Origin: an uncultured Pelagibacteraceae bacterium
GTDB lineage: Bacteria; Pseudomonadota; Alphaproteobacteria; Pelagibacterales; Pelagibacteraceae
Direction of reading: 5' to 3'
NCBI GenBank assembly: GCA_902572005.1
Contig: CACGEC010000004.1
Coordinates: 1-56,398, forward strand
Length of the DNA stretch: 56,398 nt
A model generated the notes under the pieces. It was not told the DNA's origin and ran no database searches. It saw only the letters and a list, made by a program, of their open reading frames with translations. Made by a program: the position numbers and the translations under genes. The first letter of the stretch is position 1. Every line of letters begins with the position of its first letter. Positions 1 to 11,411 of the stretch are shown here, piece after piece.

Positions 1-2
1 TT

Positions 3-1067
3 ACAGGAAGGGTTTTAGCCTTAAGTGGAGGATTTAGTTTCAAAAACAGTGAATTTAACAGAGCAACTCAAGCATTAAGACAACCTGGGTCAGCCTTCAA
101 ACCATTTGTATACGCTCTTGCTTTAGAAAATAATTATACTCCTTCTTCATTAGTTTTAGATGCACCTTTGGTTTTAGATCAAGGATCAGATTTAAAAATG
201 TGGAAACCAGAAAATTATGGAAAAAAATTTTATGGTCCATCCACTTTAAGAGTTGGTTTAGAGAAATCGCGTAATTTGATGACAGTAAGAATTGCACAAA
301 ATCTAGGCATTGATAAGGTTGTTAACTTTTCAAAAAAGTTAGGTATTTATGAAAATCCCCAAGAACTTTTATCAATTTCCTTAGGCTCTGCTGAAACAAC
401 TTTAATTAAATTAACATCTGCATATTCAGCTTTCATTAATGGGGGAAAATTAGTTGAGCCAGTTTTAATTGACAGAGTTCAAGATAGTGAAGGTAACACT
501 ATTCTAAATAATGATAAGAGAACTTGTTCAAATTGTGATCAAATTTCCTTCATCAGCGATATGTATCCAAAAATAAATGATAACTACGAGCAAGTTTTTT
601 CATCACAAACAGCTTATCAAATAACTTCTTTACTTGAGGGAGTAATTAAAAGAGGCACTGGAAAAAAATTAAATAAATTAAAATTGAACTTAGCAGGCAA
701 AACTGGAACTACAAATGAAAATACAGATGCATGGTTTATCGGGTATACATCAAATTTAGTAATTGGAGTTTATGTTGGAATGGATAACCCAAAATCATTG
801 GGAAAATTTGAGACAGGCTCAAAAACTGCACTTCCTATTTTTGAGAATTTTATTAAAAAAGCTGTTAAAAAATCCGATGCAAGACCCTTTAAAGTTTCTG
901 ATGGTATAGTAATGATGGTTATTGACTCTCAATCAGGTCAAAAAGCAGGATTTTCCTCTAAAGACACAATTATCGAAGCTTATAAAGATAAGAACGTTGT
1001 TGAGGGAAATATTTTATATTCAAACAAAAATAAGTTAGATATAAACAATGTACTAAAATTTTACTAA
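3..1067 (+). CDS. mrcA: Penicillin-binding protein 1A, C-terminal part (5' end outside window)
   Basis: Frame open from base 3 (TGRVLALSGGFSFKNSEFNRATQALRQPGSAFKPFVYALALE), with KTGTT transpeptidase motif (AGKTGTTNENTDAWFIGY). Confidence 0.9.
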   Translation, partial: TGRVLALSGGFSFKNSEFNRATQALRQPGSAFKPFVYALALENNYTPSSLVLDAPLVLDQGSDLKMWKPENYGKKFYGPSTLRVGLEKSRNLMTVRIAQNLGIDKVVNFSKKLGIYENPQELLSISLGSAETTLIKLTSAYSAFINGGKLVEPVLIDRVQDSEGNTILNNDKRTCSNCDQISFISDMYPKINDNYEQVFSSQTAYQITSLLEGVIKRGTGKKLNKLKLNLAGKTGTTNENTDAWFIGYTSNLVIGVYVGMDNPKSLGKFETGSKTALPIFENFIKKAVKKSDARPFKVSDGIVMMVIDSQSGQKAGFSSKDTIIEAYKDKNVVEGNILYSNKNKLDINNVLKFY

Positions 1068-2162
1068 TGGATGATAAATATTTAAATTTTAAAAAAGAAA
1101 TTGAAAAAATAAATCAAAGAGTCAAGGAGTACCTTTGAAAAAAATGATATTTATAATAAGTTAGATAGTTTCAACGAAAAAATGTTAGATGCCAATTTTT
1201 GGCAAGACAAAACAAAATCTAAAAACATTGTTAAAGAAAAAAAATTATATGAAGATTTGATAAATTCATTAAATGAGTCAAATCAAAAATTAAAAGATTT
1301 AAATGAATTAAATCATTTAGCGATTGAAGAAAATAATTTAGATATTCAAAATGAAACTCTAGAAAATATAAAAGAATTAAAGAATTTAGTAAAAAAAAAT
1401 GAGATTAAATGTTTCCTATCAAATGAAGCTGATTCTATGGATTGTTATATTGAAATTCATGCTGGAGCAGGTGGAACAGAAAGTCAAGACTGGGCTGACA
1501 TGTTACGGAGAATGTATTTAAGATGGTCAGACATTAAAAAATTTAAATCGAGCTTAATTAGTGAGCATAAAGGTGATGAAGCTGGCATAAAATCATCAAC
1601 CATAAAAATTCAAGGTGATTATGTTTTTGGATTACTTAAAAAAGAGTCAGGAATACACAGATTAGTGAGAATTTCACCTTTCGATTCTGGAGCAAGACGA
1701 CACACTAGCTTTGCTAGTATTTGGATTTATCCAGCTGTAGATGAAAATATTAACATAGAAATTTTGGATAAAGATTTAAGAATTGATACTTACCGATCAA
1801 GTGGAGCTGGGGGTCAGCATGTTAATACAACTGATAGTGCAGTAAGAATTACACACTTACCCTCGAAAATTGTTGTTCAATGTCAAAATGAAAGATCACA
1901 ACATAAAAACAAAGAGACCTGCATGAATATGTTAAGAGCAAGACTTTATGATTTTGAGATCAAAAAAAAAGAAAAAGAAAATGAAAATCAAGAAACTAAT
2001 AAATCAGAGATAGGATGGGGCCATCAGATTAGATCCTATGTTTTACAACCATATAGATTAGTTAAAGATAACAGAACAAATTATGAAAGTAGCAGTCCAG
2101 AAAATGTTTTGAATGGAGAAATTGACGATTTTCTTGAACAATCATTATATCAACTCAAATGA
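1067..2162 (+). CDS. prfB: Peptide chain release factor 2, with +1 programmed frameshift at 1133-1138
   Basis: ATG at 1067 encodes MDDKYLNFKKEIEKINQRVKEYL then in-frame TGA (1136-1138). AAGGAG-TAC-CTT-TGA slippage site leads into the 1182 ORF frame (EKNDIYNKLDSFNEKMLDANFW...). GGQHVNTTDSAVRI motif of class I RFs. Confidence 0.95.
1133..1138 (+). other. RF2 programmed +1 frameshift site (CTT TGA) preceded by internal SD-like AAGGAG (1124-1129)
   Basis: AAGGAG TAC CTT TGA has the same layout as the E. coli prfB site AGGGGG TAT CTT TGA. Confidence 0.93.
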
Positions 2163-4351
2163 AAAATTTAATTTTTAAAATCATTTCTTTAATATTTTTA
2201 TTTCTAATATCAATTTTAGTTTTTTTAAGTGTAAAAGGAGTTGAAACAAAAAGATTTAACAATCAAATATCTCAAAAAATTGAAAATATAAATAAAGATT
2301 TAAAAATAGAATTGAATAAAGTAAATATTATTTTGGATCCATTCGCGTTAAAGATAAAAGCCAAAACAATAGGGCCAGAAATTCAAAATAACAAAAAGGC
2401 AATTGGACTAGAAAGCATTGAAACAAGTCTTTCAATTAACTCTCTTATCAAGAATGAATTTTCTTTAACAGATTTAAAAATTTCTACAAAATCTTTAGAA
2501 ATGAAAAATTTAATTTCTTTTCTAAGATTATTTAAAAATAGCCCAGAATTATATGTTTTTGAAAAAATTGTTAAAAATGGATATCTTATTGCAAACATTT
2601 ACCTTGAATTTGATGAAAACGGAAAAGTTAAAGAGAATTATAATGTTAAAGGAATTATAAAAGATACAAAAATTAGTATTTTAAAAAAATATGATATTAA
2701 GAAACTAAATTTATCTTTTAATATTGAAGATAAAAATTATGAATTCTCAAATATTTTTTTAACTTTGAATGAAATACCATTTTCTTCAAATAAAATTTCA
2801 GTTAAAGACTTTGATAAAGATTTTTTGGTAAAGGGAGATTTTAAGAGTAAAAATATCACAATAAATAACAATAATTTCAAATCTTTTTTTGATAAAGATA
2901 GTCTAAAATTTAATTTTGATACTTTAAATTTTAAGTCTGAAAATAATTTTTCATTTAGATTAAATAAAAAATTTAAAATTAAAAATTTGAAAGTTTCATC
3001 AAATTTAATGTTGAAGAAATTGGTTCTTTTAAATGAAATAAATTTAAAATCTATATTTCCAAAGATTAAAGAAAAGATAAACTTTTCTGATCATTCAATT
3101 AAAGTTATTTATGAAGACTCAAAATTATTAATGAATGGAAAGGGACCAGTCCAAATTCAAAATAAATTAGATGAATTAGAATATTCAATAGAAACAAATG
3201 AAGATAATTTAAAATTAATAGCTAAACTTGAAATCGATGATAATCCATTATTTGTTGAAAGCTTAAATTATGAAAAAAATGATAAATCAAAAGCCACAAT
3301 CGATTTAAATGCAGATTTTATTTTTGATAAAGAACTTAGGTTAAATTCATTTTCTTTTAAGGAGAAAAAAAATTTTTTGAAAATTGAAAATTTGTTTTTG
3401 GATAAAAATTATAATTTCTTAAGTTTTAAAAAGGCGAATTTTAATTACACAGATAAAGATAAAAAAAGTAATAATTTTATTATTTCAAAAAAGAATAAAA
3501 ATTATCTATTAAAAGGCAAATCGTTTAATGGTGAATTCTTAATAGATAGTTTTATTAACGAAGATTCAGAGGAGAAATCAGAATTTTTTGATAAAAATAT
3601 TGAATTAGAGATAAAACTTGATGAAGTCTTTTTAGACAACGAAACAAAAACAAAGAATTTTTCAGGAAAAATTAATCTTAAAAATAACGAAATGATTTAT
3701 GCAAATTTGAGTGCTTTTTTTTCAAATAATGAAAAATTAATATTAACTATAAATTCAACTAATAACGAAAAAGTCACTACTTTTTTTTTAGATAGGGGAG
3801 AGTCCATTGTAAAAAGATATAAGTTTATAAAAGGTTTTGAAAATGGTGTGCTTGATTTTTATTCTCTAAAAAAAAATGACAAATCTATTTCAACATTAAA
3901 AATTTATGATTTTAAATTAAAAGAGGTACCAGTTTTAACTAAAATATTAACTTTAGCATCTCTTCAAGGGATAGCCGACATCTTGTCTGGTGAGGGTATT
4001 AGGTTTGATGAATTTGAGATGAATTTTACAAATGAAGATAATTTAATGACGATTAATGAAATATATGCAATTGGTCCAGCAATATCAATTTTAATGGATG
4101 GTTATGTTGAAAAGAACAAACTTATTAGTTTAAGAGGAACTTTAGTACCAGCCACTACAATAAATAAATTTATTGGTTCCTTGCCTGTCTTAGGTAAAAT
4201 ATTAGTTGGTAAAAAAACTGGAGAAGGAGTTTTCGGTGTTAGTTTCAAAATTAAAGGACCACCTAAAAATCTAGAAACTTCTGTAAATCCAATCAAAACT
4301 TTAACACCTAGGTTTATTACAAGAACATTAGAAAAGATTAAAAAAAATTAA
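2159..4351 (+). CDS. AsmA-like/DUF3971 envelope protein
   Basis: N-terminal TM segment, long beta-rich repeat region, AsmA-like C-terminal part (GEGIRFDEFEMNFTNEDNLMTINEIYAIGPAISILMDGYVE); ATGA overlap with prfB. Confidence 0.7.
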   Translation: MKNLIFKIISLIFLFLISILVFLSVKGVETKRFNNQISQKIENINKDLKIELNKVNIILDPFALKIKAKTIGPEIQNNKKAIGLESIETSLSINSLIKNEFSLTDLKISTKSLEMKNLISFLRLFKNSPELYVFEKIVKNGYLIANIYLEFDENGKVKENYNVKGIIKDTKISILKKYDIKKLNLSFNIEDKNYEFSNIFLTLNEIPFSSNKISVKDFDKDFLVKGDFKSKNITINNNNFKSFFDKDSLKFNFDTLNFKSENNFSFRLNKKFKIKNLKVSSNLMLKKLVLLNEINLKSIFPKIKEKINFSDHSIKVIYEDSKLLMNGKGPVQIQNKLDELEYSIETNEDNLKLIAKLEIDDNPLFVESLNYEKNDKSKATIDLNADFIFDKELRLNSFSFKEKKNFLKIENLFLDKNYNFLSFKKANFNYTDKDKKSNNFIISKKNKNYLLKGKSFNGEFLIDSFINEDSEEKSEFFDKNIELEIKLDEVFLDNETKTKNFSGKINLKNNEMIYANLSAFFSNNEKLILTINSTNNEKVTTFFLDRGESIVKRYKFIKGFENGVLDFYSLKKNDKSISTLKIYDFKLKEVPVLTKILTLASLQGIADILSGEGIRFDEFEMNFTNEDNLMTINEIYAIGPAISILMDGYVEKNKLISLRGTLVPATTINKFIGSLPVLGKILVGKKTGEGVFGVSFKIKGPPKNLETSVNPIKTLTPRFITRTLEKIKKN

Positions 4352-5595
4352 TTTAACTCAACTTTAAGATGCCTTTTTTTTCCAATTGAAAGCTTTAGAT
4401 AATTTTCATTAAATAATTCTTTTTTAATTATTAATTTTTCGTTTAAAATTATTTCATTGTTGAGTTTAACCGCATTACCTTTTATTAATCTTTTAATCTC
4501 ACTTTTGGAGTTTTCTAACTTTGATAAGATAACCAAATCAATAATGTTGATTTGTTTCTCAAGATCCGCCATCTTAATTTTTATTGATGGTATATTAGAC
4601 CCCAAAGATTTTCCAGAAAAAGCTTCCCTAGCGGCTTGTTCAGAATTTTGAGCAGCTTTTTCTCCATGCAACATGGAAGTTACTTTATTTGCTAAAAGTA
4701 TTTTAAGATTATTGATATTATCATTTTTAATTTCATCAATTTTATTAATTTCTAAATCAGTAAAAAATTTTAAAAACTTTACAACATCTCTATCATCTGT
4801 ATTTCTCCAGAATTGCCAATAATCATAAGGTGATAAAAATTTTTTATCTAACCAAATTGCCCCTTCCGCTGTTTTACCCATTTTTGCACCACTTGCTAAA
4901 GTTATAAGAGGAGTTGTTAAGCCATATACTTGTTTATTAGAGTATCTTTTTATAAGCTCAACGCCATTAACAATGTTTCCCCATTGATCAGACCCGCCAA
5001 TTTGAAGAGAACAATTTTCTGATTTATTAAGCTCTAAAAAGTCATAAGCTTGTAAAATCATGTAGTTAAATTCCATATAACTTAAAGATTGTTCTCTCTC
5101 TAACCTCGTTTTAACACTGTCAAAAGTTAACATTTTATTAATAGTAAAGTGTTTTCCAATCTCTCTCAAAAAAGAAATATACTTAAGATTTTTAAGCCAT
5201 TTATAGTTATTCACGAAAATTGGTTTTGTCTTTTTATTTTTTGAGATCAAAAATTTTTTAAGAATTTTTTCTATATTTTTTGAATTTTTTTCAATTTCTC
5301 TTTCAGTTAAAATTTTTCTTGTTTTATCTTTACCAGAGGGATCGCCAATTCTAGTTGTCCCACCACCTAATAATACAATAGGTCTATGTCCGTGTTTTTG
5401 GAGCAGTCTTAGACACATTATTTGTAGAAGACTGCCGACATGAAGACTTTCTGCTGTGCAATCAAAACCAATGTAACCATTGATCTTTTCTTTATCTAAT
5501 AGATTACACAAATCATCTTCACTAGTGCATTGATAGAAAAAGCCTCTATCTTTAAATTCTTTTAAAAATTTATTCATAAGTCTATAGTTCCACAA
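4348..5595 (-). CDS. tyrS: Tyrosyl-tRNA synthetase (start possibly 5577)
   Basis: GYIGFDCTAESLHVGSLLQIM; GGSDQWGNIVNG; KMGKT motif. Confidence 0.95.
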   Translation of the reverse strand: MWNYRLMNKFLKEFKDRGFFYQCTSEDDLCNLLDKEKINGYIGFDCTAESLHVGSLLQIMCLRLLQKHGHRPIVLLGGGTTRIGDPSGKDKTRKILTEREIEKNSKNIEKILKKFLISKNKKTKPIFVNNYKWLKNLKYISFLREIGKHFTINKMLTFDSVKTRLEREQSLSYMEFNYMILQAYDFLELNKSENCSLQIGGSDQWGNIVNGVELIKRYSNKQVYGLTTPLITLASGAKMGKTAEGAIWLDKKFLSPYDYWQFWRNTDDRDVVKFLKFFTDLEINKIDEIKNDNINNLKILLANKVTSMLHGEKAAQNSEQAAREAFSGKSLGSNIPSIKIKMADLEKQINIIDLVILSKLENSKSEIKRLIKGNAVKLNNEIILNEKLIIKKELFNENYLKLSIGKKRHLKVELN

Positions 5596-5625
5596 TATAC
5601 ATTAATTTAATAAAAAAAAATAAGA

Positions 5626-6774
5626 ATGGGCAAAATATATAAAGCAATGGGCCTTATGAGTGGTACCTCATTAGATGGAGTAGATGTATCTATAATTGAG
5701 TCTGATGGTAATAGAGAATTTTCTTCAATTTTAGATAGATATTTTGAATATGATAAAGAATTAATTCAAAAAATATTGGATATTAGAGAAAAAATCACAA
5801 ATACAGATAAATTAGATAAATATTCTAAAGAAATCAAAGATTTAGAGAGAAAGATTACTTTATTTCATGTTGAAGCTGTAAATGAAACCCTAAAATTATC
5901 AAAATTCTCGGTAGATTTAATTGGTTTTCATGGGCAAACAATATTACATGATTCAGAAAAAAAAATTACTAAACAACTTGGTGATGGAAACTTATTATCT
6001 CAATTAACAAAGAAAAAAGTTGTTTATGATTTTAGACAAAATGATTTATCAAATGGAGGCCAGGGCGCTCCATTAACGCCAATTTTTCATAACGTCCTTG
6101 CAAATAAAATAAATAAGAAATTCAATTTAGGTTTTCCTCTAAATATTCTAAATATTGGAGGAATTTCAAATATTACTTCCACAGTAGATTGGAAAAATTT
6201 ACGGAGTGAAATAAGTACAATTAATGCTTACGATATTGGACCGGGTAATTGTCTGATAGATGAATGGATTAGAAAAAATTCTAAAAAAAAATATGACAAG
6301 AGCGGTTCAATAGCAAGATCAGGCATTGTAGATAAATTAGTTCTAAATAAAGCTTTAGAAAATTTTTCTGAAAATTCTAATTATGAAAAATCTTTAGACA
6401 TAAAAGATTTTGATATTTTTTTTGCAAAAGGTCTTTCATTAGAAAATGGTGCTGCAACTATTACTAATTTTACTTCGACGCTTATAGCAAATGGAATGAG
6501 ATATACTTATGGAATGGGGCAGCCATCAATGTATAAATGGTTGGTGTGTGGTGGTGGACGAAAAAACAAATATCTTTTAGAGAGTATAAAAGATAATTTT
6601 GATGAGATAAGCATTGAACCAATCGATCAATATGAAATAAATGGAGATTTTGTAGAGTCACAAGCGTTTGCTTATTTAGCCATTAGATCTTTTTTAAAAT
6701 TACCTATTTCTTTTCCGACAACAACCAGATGTAAAAAACCAACAACTGGTGGAACAATTGTAAAAAATTTTTAA
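5626..6774 (+). CDS. anmK: Anhydro-N-acetylmuramic acid kinase
   Basis: MGLMSGTSLDGVDVSIIE; FHGQTILH; CGGGRKN. Confidence 0.93.
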   Translation: MGKIYKAMGLMSGTSLDGVDVSIIESDGNREFSSILDRYFEYDKELIQKILDIREKITNTDKLDKYSKEIKDLERKITLFHVEAVNETLKLSKFSVDLIGFHGQTILHDSEKKITKQLGDGNLLSQLTKKKVVYDFRQNDLSNGGQGAPLTPIFHNVLANKINKKFNLGFPLNILNIGGISNITSTVDWKNLRSEISTINAYDIGPGNCLIDEWIRKNSKKKYDKSGSIARSGIVDKLVLNKALENFSENSNYEKSLDIKDFDIFFAKGLSLENGAATITNFTSTLIANGMRYTYGMGQPSMYKWLVCGGGRKNKYLLESIKDNFDEISIEPIDQYEINGDFVESQAFAYLAIRSFLKLPISFPTTTRCKKPTTGGTIVKNF

Positions 6775-7427
6775 TAAAGAGCAGTTTCTTTTTTAATATA
6801 TTTATCCAGATTTTTTATCAGAGCATTTTCATTTTTAGAAAAAAAATGATTTGTTTCAGCAAGTCCTTGAAATTCAACCTTTATACCTTTTTGTGAACTT
6901 AATCTTTTGTCAAGCTCCTTGAGATATTCTTCAGGAACAAGCTCATCTTTTTTTCCATAAATAACTAAACCTGAAGTTGGACATGGGGATAAAAAAGAAA
7001 AATCGTAAACATTTGGTTGAGGGGAAATCGCAATAAATCTATTTATCTCTGGTCTACGCATTAATAATTGCATTGCAATTAAAGATCCAAAAGAAAAACC
7101 TGATACCCAACATTGAGAATTATCAAAATTTTCTCTTTCCAACCAATCTAACGCCGCCGCTGCATCAGCTAATTCTCCTTGCCCATTATCAAATTCTCCA
7201 TCACTTTTACCAACACCTCTAAAATTAACTCGACAAACAGAAAATTCATTTTCTAAAAATGTGTTAAAAGTTTCAACAACGACTTTATTATTCATCGTAC
7301 CACCGTATTGAGGATGTGGTTGGAGAACGAGAGCTATTGGCGATGTATTTTTTTTACTCTTATAATACTTTGCTTCGAGTCTTCCTGCTGGACCAGGTAT
7401 AAATATTTCTAAAATTTTATTATCCAT
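6771..7427 (-). CDS. Alpha/beta hydrolase
   Basis: QPHPQYGGTMNNKVV; NFRGVGKSDG; GFSFGS nucleophile elbow. Confidence 0.85.
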   Translation of the reverse strand: MDNKILEIFIPGPAGRLEAKYYKSKKNTSPIALVLQPHPQYGGTMNNKVVVETFNTFLENEFSVCRVNFRGVGKSDGEFDNGQGELADAAAALDWLERENFDNSQCWVSGFSFGSLIAMQLLMRRPEINRFIAISPQPNVYDFSFLSPCPTSGLVIYGKKDELVPEEYLKELDKRLSSQKGIKVEFQGLAETNHFFSKNENALIKNLDKYIKKETALY

Positions 7428-7509
7428 AATTGTTATTGATTATCATTCTCAAAAAAAAAATAGGTTTATCACAAGTGAGCGACAAAATGTTAGTCTTTTT
7501 TTATTCTAG

Positions 7510-7534
7510 ATACTTGACTATTTTAGTCAGGTTT
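7510..7534 (+). promoter_or_regulatory. Predicted type 1 IscR binding site overlapping a promoter (TTGACT 7514-7519, TATATA 7536-7541)
   Basis: ATACTTGACTATTTTAGTCAGGTTT closely matches the type 1 IscR consensus ATASYYGACTRWWWYAGTCRRSTAT; core TGACTA-TTT-TAGTCA is a perfect inverted repeat. Confidence 0.82.
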
Positions 7535-7561
7535 ATATATACCCTTTAAAAACACGGTTTT

Positions 7562-7984
7562 ATGAAACTAACATCTAAAGGCAGATATGCGGTAATGGCT
7601 TTAGTAGACCTGGCGAGATTTGATAACATCAACCCAGTTTCTCTAAGAGACATCTCTTTAAGACAAGGAATTTCCTTAGATTATCTAGAGCAATTATTTT
7701 CAAAATTAAGAAAAAAAGAAATAGTTCAAAGTGTGAGAGGGACACAAGGTGGGTATGTTTTAAATAAAAAAGCTAAAGAAATAAAACTAACAAATATTTT
7801 TGAAGCTGTAGATGAAAAAGTAAAAACAGTTCAATGTAAAAAAGAGTCAAAAAAAGGTTGTAATGGTAAAGCAACAAAGTGTCTTACACATAATCTTTGG
7901 GATGAACTTGAAAATCATATAAACAATTTTTTCAAAGAAAAAAGTTTAGAGGATCTAGTAAAAGACAATGAAGGAAGATTATAA
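7562..7984 (+). CDS. iscR: Rrf2-family Fe-S regulator IscR
   Basis: [18 protein letters not shown]; cysteines in [21 protein letters not shown]. Confidence 0.9.
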   Translation: MKLTSKGRYAVMALVDLARFDNINPVSLRDISLRQGISLDYLEQLFSKLRKKEIVQSVRGTQGGYVLNKKAKEIKLTNIFEAVDEKVKTVQCKKESKKGCNGKATKCLTHNLWDELENHINNFFKEKSLEDLVKDNEGRL

Positions 7985-7986
7985 TT

Positions 7987-9429
7987 ATGGATACTCGAGA
8001 AAAAGATATAGAAAATTTAAAAGATTATAAGTATGGCTTTACAACTGATATCGAAAATATCAAAGCACCAAAGGGACTAAATGAAAATGTAATAAAGTTT
8101 ATTTCTAATATTAAAAAAGAACCTCAATGGATGTTAGATTTTAGATTAAAAGCTTTTGAGAGATTAAAGCTTCTTAAAGAGCCAAACTGGCAAAAACCAA
8201 AATACCCTAAAATTGATTATCAAGATTTATATTATTACTCAGCACCAAAAAGTTTAAAGGATAAACCAAAAAGTTTAGACGAGCTTGATCCTAAACTTTT
8301 AGAGACATATAAGAAACTTGGAATTCCATTACAAGAGCAAGCAAGACTAAATGGAATTGCTGTAGATGCTGTATTTGACTCTGTTTCAGTAGCAACTACC
8401 TTTAAAGGTGAGTTGACTAAATATGGAATAATTTTTTGTTCAATGTCAGAGGCAATTCAAAAACATCCTGATCTTGTAAAAAAATATTTAGGCACAGTAA
8501 TACCGGTTACTGATCATTTCTTTGCCACACTAAACTCTGCTGTTTTTACAGACGGATCATTCGTTTATATCCCTGAAGGTGTTAAGTGCCCTATGGAACT
8601 ATCAACCTATTTCAGAATTAATGCATCAGAGACAGGACAATTTGAGAGAACATTAATTATTGCTGATAAAGGAAGTTATGTAAGTTACCTCGAAGGATGC
8701 ACTGCTCCAATGAGAGATGAGAATCAATTACACGCGGCGAATGTTGAACTGATAGCTTTAGACGATGCAGAAATAAAATATTCAACTGTACAAAATTGGT
8801 ATCCAGGTGATGAAAATGGCAAAGGGGGAATTTATAATTTTGTAACCAAAAGAGGATTATGTAAGGGAAAAAATTCTAAAATTTCTTGGACGCAAGTTGA
8901 AACAGGATCAGCTATAACTTGGAAATATCCAAGCTGTATTTTAAAAGGTGATAATTCTATTGGTGAGTTTTATTCAATAGCAATTACAAATAACCATCAG
9001 AAAGCAGATACCGGCACTAAAATGATACATTTAGGAAAAAACACAAAAAGTAAAATCATTTCAAAAGGTATAAGTGCTGGATTTTCTGATATGACTTATA
9101 GAGGTTTAGTAGATATTAACTCAAAAGCTAAAAATTCTAGTAACTACACACAATGTGACTCTTTGTTAATGGGAAACAAATGTGGTGCACACACAGTACC
9201 TTATATTAAAAATAAAAATTTGGACTCTAATATTGCTCACGAAGCCACAACATCAAAGATCAGCGAAGAACAATTACATTACTGTCAGCAAAGAGGATTG
9301 AATCCTGAAGAGGCTGTTGGATTAATAGTAAACGGTTTTTGCAAAGAGGTACTACAACAGTTACCAATGGAGTTTGCAGTCGAAGCACAGAAGCTTGTAG
9401 GTATTAGCTTAGAAGGGAGTGTTGGTTAA
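7987..9429 (+). CDS. sufB: Fe-S cluster assembly protein SufB
   Basis: SufB family signatures ([38 protein letters not shown]). Confidence 0.96.
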   Translation: MDTREKDIENLKDYKYGFTTDIENIKAPKGLNENVIKFISNIKKEPQWMLDFRLKAFERLKLLKEPNWQKPKYPKIDYQDLYYYSAPKSLKDKPKSLDELDPKLLETYKKLGIPLQEQARLNGIAVDAVFDSVSVATTFKGELTKYGIIFCSMSEAIQKHPDLVKKYLGTVIPVTDHFFATLNSAVFTDGSFVYIPEGVKCPMELSTYFRINASETGQFERTLIIADKGSYVSYLEGCTAPMRDENQLHAANVELIALDDAEIKYSTVQNWYPGDENGKGGIYNFVTKRGLCKGKNSKISWTQVETGSAITWKYPSCILKGDNSIGEFYSIAITNNHQKADTGTKMIHLGKNTKSKIISKGISAGFSDMTYRGLVDINSKAKNSSNYTQCDSLLMGNKCGAHTVPYIKNKNLDSNIAHEATTSKISEEQLHYCQQRGLNPEEAVGLIVNGFCKEVLQQLPMEFAVEAQKLVGISLEGSVG

Positions 9430-10163
9430 TGCTTAAAATAAGTAATTTAAATGCGAATGTTGAAAATAAATCAATATTAAAGGGTTTTTCACTAAATATA
9501 AATCCTGGTGAAGTTCATGCAATTATGGGCCCAAACGGATCAGGAAAAAGCACTTTATCTAACATTCTATCTGGGAAAAAAGGTTATGAGGTATCAGGAG
9601 AAATTCTATTTGAAAATAAAAATTTATTTGATCTTGAGACTGAAGAAAGAGCACACAAAGGGATATTTTTGGCTTTCCAATATCCATTAGAAATTCCAGG
9701 TGTAAATACAAATATATTTTTAAAAACATCTTTAAATGCAATTAGAAAAGCACGTGGAGAAAAAGAATTAGATGCAATTGAATTTTTAAAGCTTGTTAAA
9801 CAAAAGGCTAAAGAATTAAAATTTGATGAAGAAAAACTAAACAGACAATTAAATGTTGGTTTTTCTGGAGGAGAAAAAAAGAAAAATGAAATTTTACAAA
9901 TGTCAATGTTAGCTCCAAAATTATCTATCTTAGATGAAACGGACTCAGGTTTAGATATAGATGCTTTGAAAATAGTAGCTGATGGAGTTAATACTTTAAG
10001 AGATAAAGATAATTCTTTTTTAATAATTACTCATTATCAAAGGTTATTAGACTACATAAAACCTGACTTTGTCCACGTTCTAATGAATGGAAAAATTATC
10101 AAGTCTGGAGGTCCAGAACTAGCAAAAGAGTTAGAAAAAAAAGGTTATGAAAATTTTAATTAA
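9429..10163 (+). CDS. sufC: Fe-S cluster assembly ATPase SufC
   Basis: Walker A GPNGSGKST, GFSGGEKKKNEILQMS, DETDSGLDIDAL. Confidence 0.97.
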   Translation: MLKISNLNANVENKSILKGFSLNINPGEVHAIMGPNGSGKSTLSNILSGKKGYEVSGEILFENKNLFDLETEERAHKGIFLAFQYPLEIPGVNTNIFLKTSLNAIRKARGEKELDAIEFLKLVKQKAKELKFDEEKLNRQLNVGFSGGEKKKNEILQMSMLAPKLSILDETDSGLDIDALKIVADGVNTLRDKDNSFLIITHYQRLLDYIKPDFVHVLMNGKIIKSGGPELAKELEKKGYENFN

Positions 10164-11411
10164 ATGAATGAACAATTACAATCAGATTTTGATAAAATAA
10201 TCAAAACTTTTAAAATTTCAGAAAAACAAATCCAATTTAAAAAAAGTTTTCTAAAGAAATTCATTGAAAACGGTTTTCCAAATAGAAAACAAGAAGATTG
10301 GAAATTTTTAGATATTAGTAAAATTATTCAAAAAAACATCGGTAATTTGAGTTTTTTTAATGATTATTCATTACCAAATAAAATTGATCCATCTATTTTT
10401 GTTGATGATCTAAAACATAATAAGATTATTTTTATAAATGGTAGAATTGAAAAAATTGATTTTAGTTATGAAGATCAAGATCAAATTGAAATAAGTGATG
10501 AAATCGGAACAAATATTACATTTAATTATAAGAATTCTTTAATTGATTTAAATAACGCATTCACAAATAAAGTTTTTAAAATTTTAATTAAAAAAAATTA
10601 TTCTTTAAAAAAACCTTTAATAATTTATCATTCAACAAATAATAAGATCAAGTCAAAAAATTTAAACTTAAGTTTAAATTTTGAATTAGAGGAAAATAGC
10701 TGCTTAAGACTTATTGATTATTTTATTGATAATACAGAAAAAAATTTTGAAAATATCTTATATAATTTCAATTTAAAAAAATACTCAATTCTTAAAAATT
10801 ATAAACTCGATAAGTTTAGAAATAATAATTTAAAGTATTTTTTTAACAATATTGAACAGGACGATAATAGTATTTCAGAAACGTTTATATTGTCTGCTGG
10901 TTCAGATTATTTTAAAAATGAAGTTAATTGTAACTTAAATGGCGAATATTCATCGGCCTTTATAAATGGGGTTTTTTCATTAAAGGAAAATCAACAGCAT
11001 GAGATTAGATCCACAATTAATCATTTAGTTGAGAACACCAAAAGTTATCAACTTATTAAAAGTGTGCTTGGAAAAAATTCAAAATCTGCTTATCAAGGAA
11101 GAATATTTGTTAATTCAAAAGCTCAAAAAACAGATGGTTATCAATTAAGTAAAGCAATATTGTTAGATGAAACATCTGAGTTTAATGCAAAACCAGAATT
11201 AGAAATTTATGCTGATGACGTAAAATGTTCTCACGGATCAGCATCTGGAAGTTTAAATGAAAACTCAATATTTTATTTAATGTCTCGAGGTTTAAGCTAT
11301 CAACAGTCTAAAGAGCTTTTAATAAATGGATTCTTACTTGATGTTGTTGAAAAGATAACAGATCCAGAAATTAAAAATTTAATTAAAAATATTATTGGAT
11401 TAAAAGAATGA
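10164..11411 (+). CDS. sufD: Fe-S cluster assembly protein SufD
   Basis: C-terminal AKPELEIYADDVKCSHGSASGSL typical of SufD; operon position. Confidence 0.93.
   Translation: MNEQLQSDFDKIIKTFKISEKQIQFKKSFLKKFIENGFPNRKQEDWKFLDISKIIQKNIGNLSFFNDYSLPNKIDPSIFVDDLKHNKIIFINGRIEKIDFSYEDQDQIEISDEIGTNITFNYKNSLIDLNNAFTNKVFKILIKKNYSLKKPLIIYHSTNNKIKSKNLNLSLNFELEENSCLRLIDYFIDNTEKNFENILYNFNLKKYSILKNYKLDKFRNNNLKYFFNNIEQDDNSISETFILSAGSDYFKNEVNCNLNGEYSSAFINGVFSLKENQQHEIRSTINHLVENTKSYQLIKSVLGKNSKSAYQGRIFVNSKAQKTDGYQLSKAILLDETSEFNAKPELEIYADDVKCSHGSASGSLNENSIFYLMSRGLSYQQSKELLINGFLLDVVEKITDPEIKNLIKNIIGLKE

Noticed and set aside
9508-9741. Short ORFs on both strands inside sufC
   Set aside because: Shadow frames of a strongly conserved ATPase.
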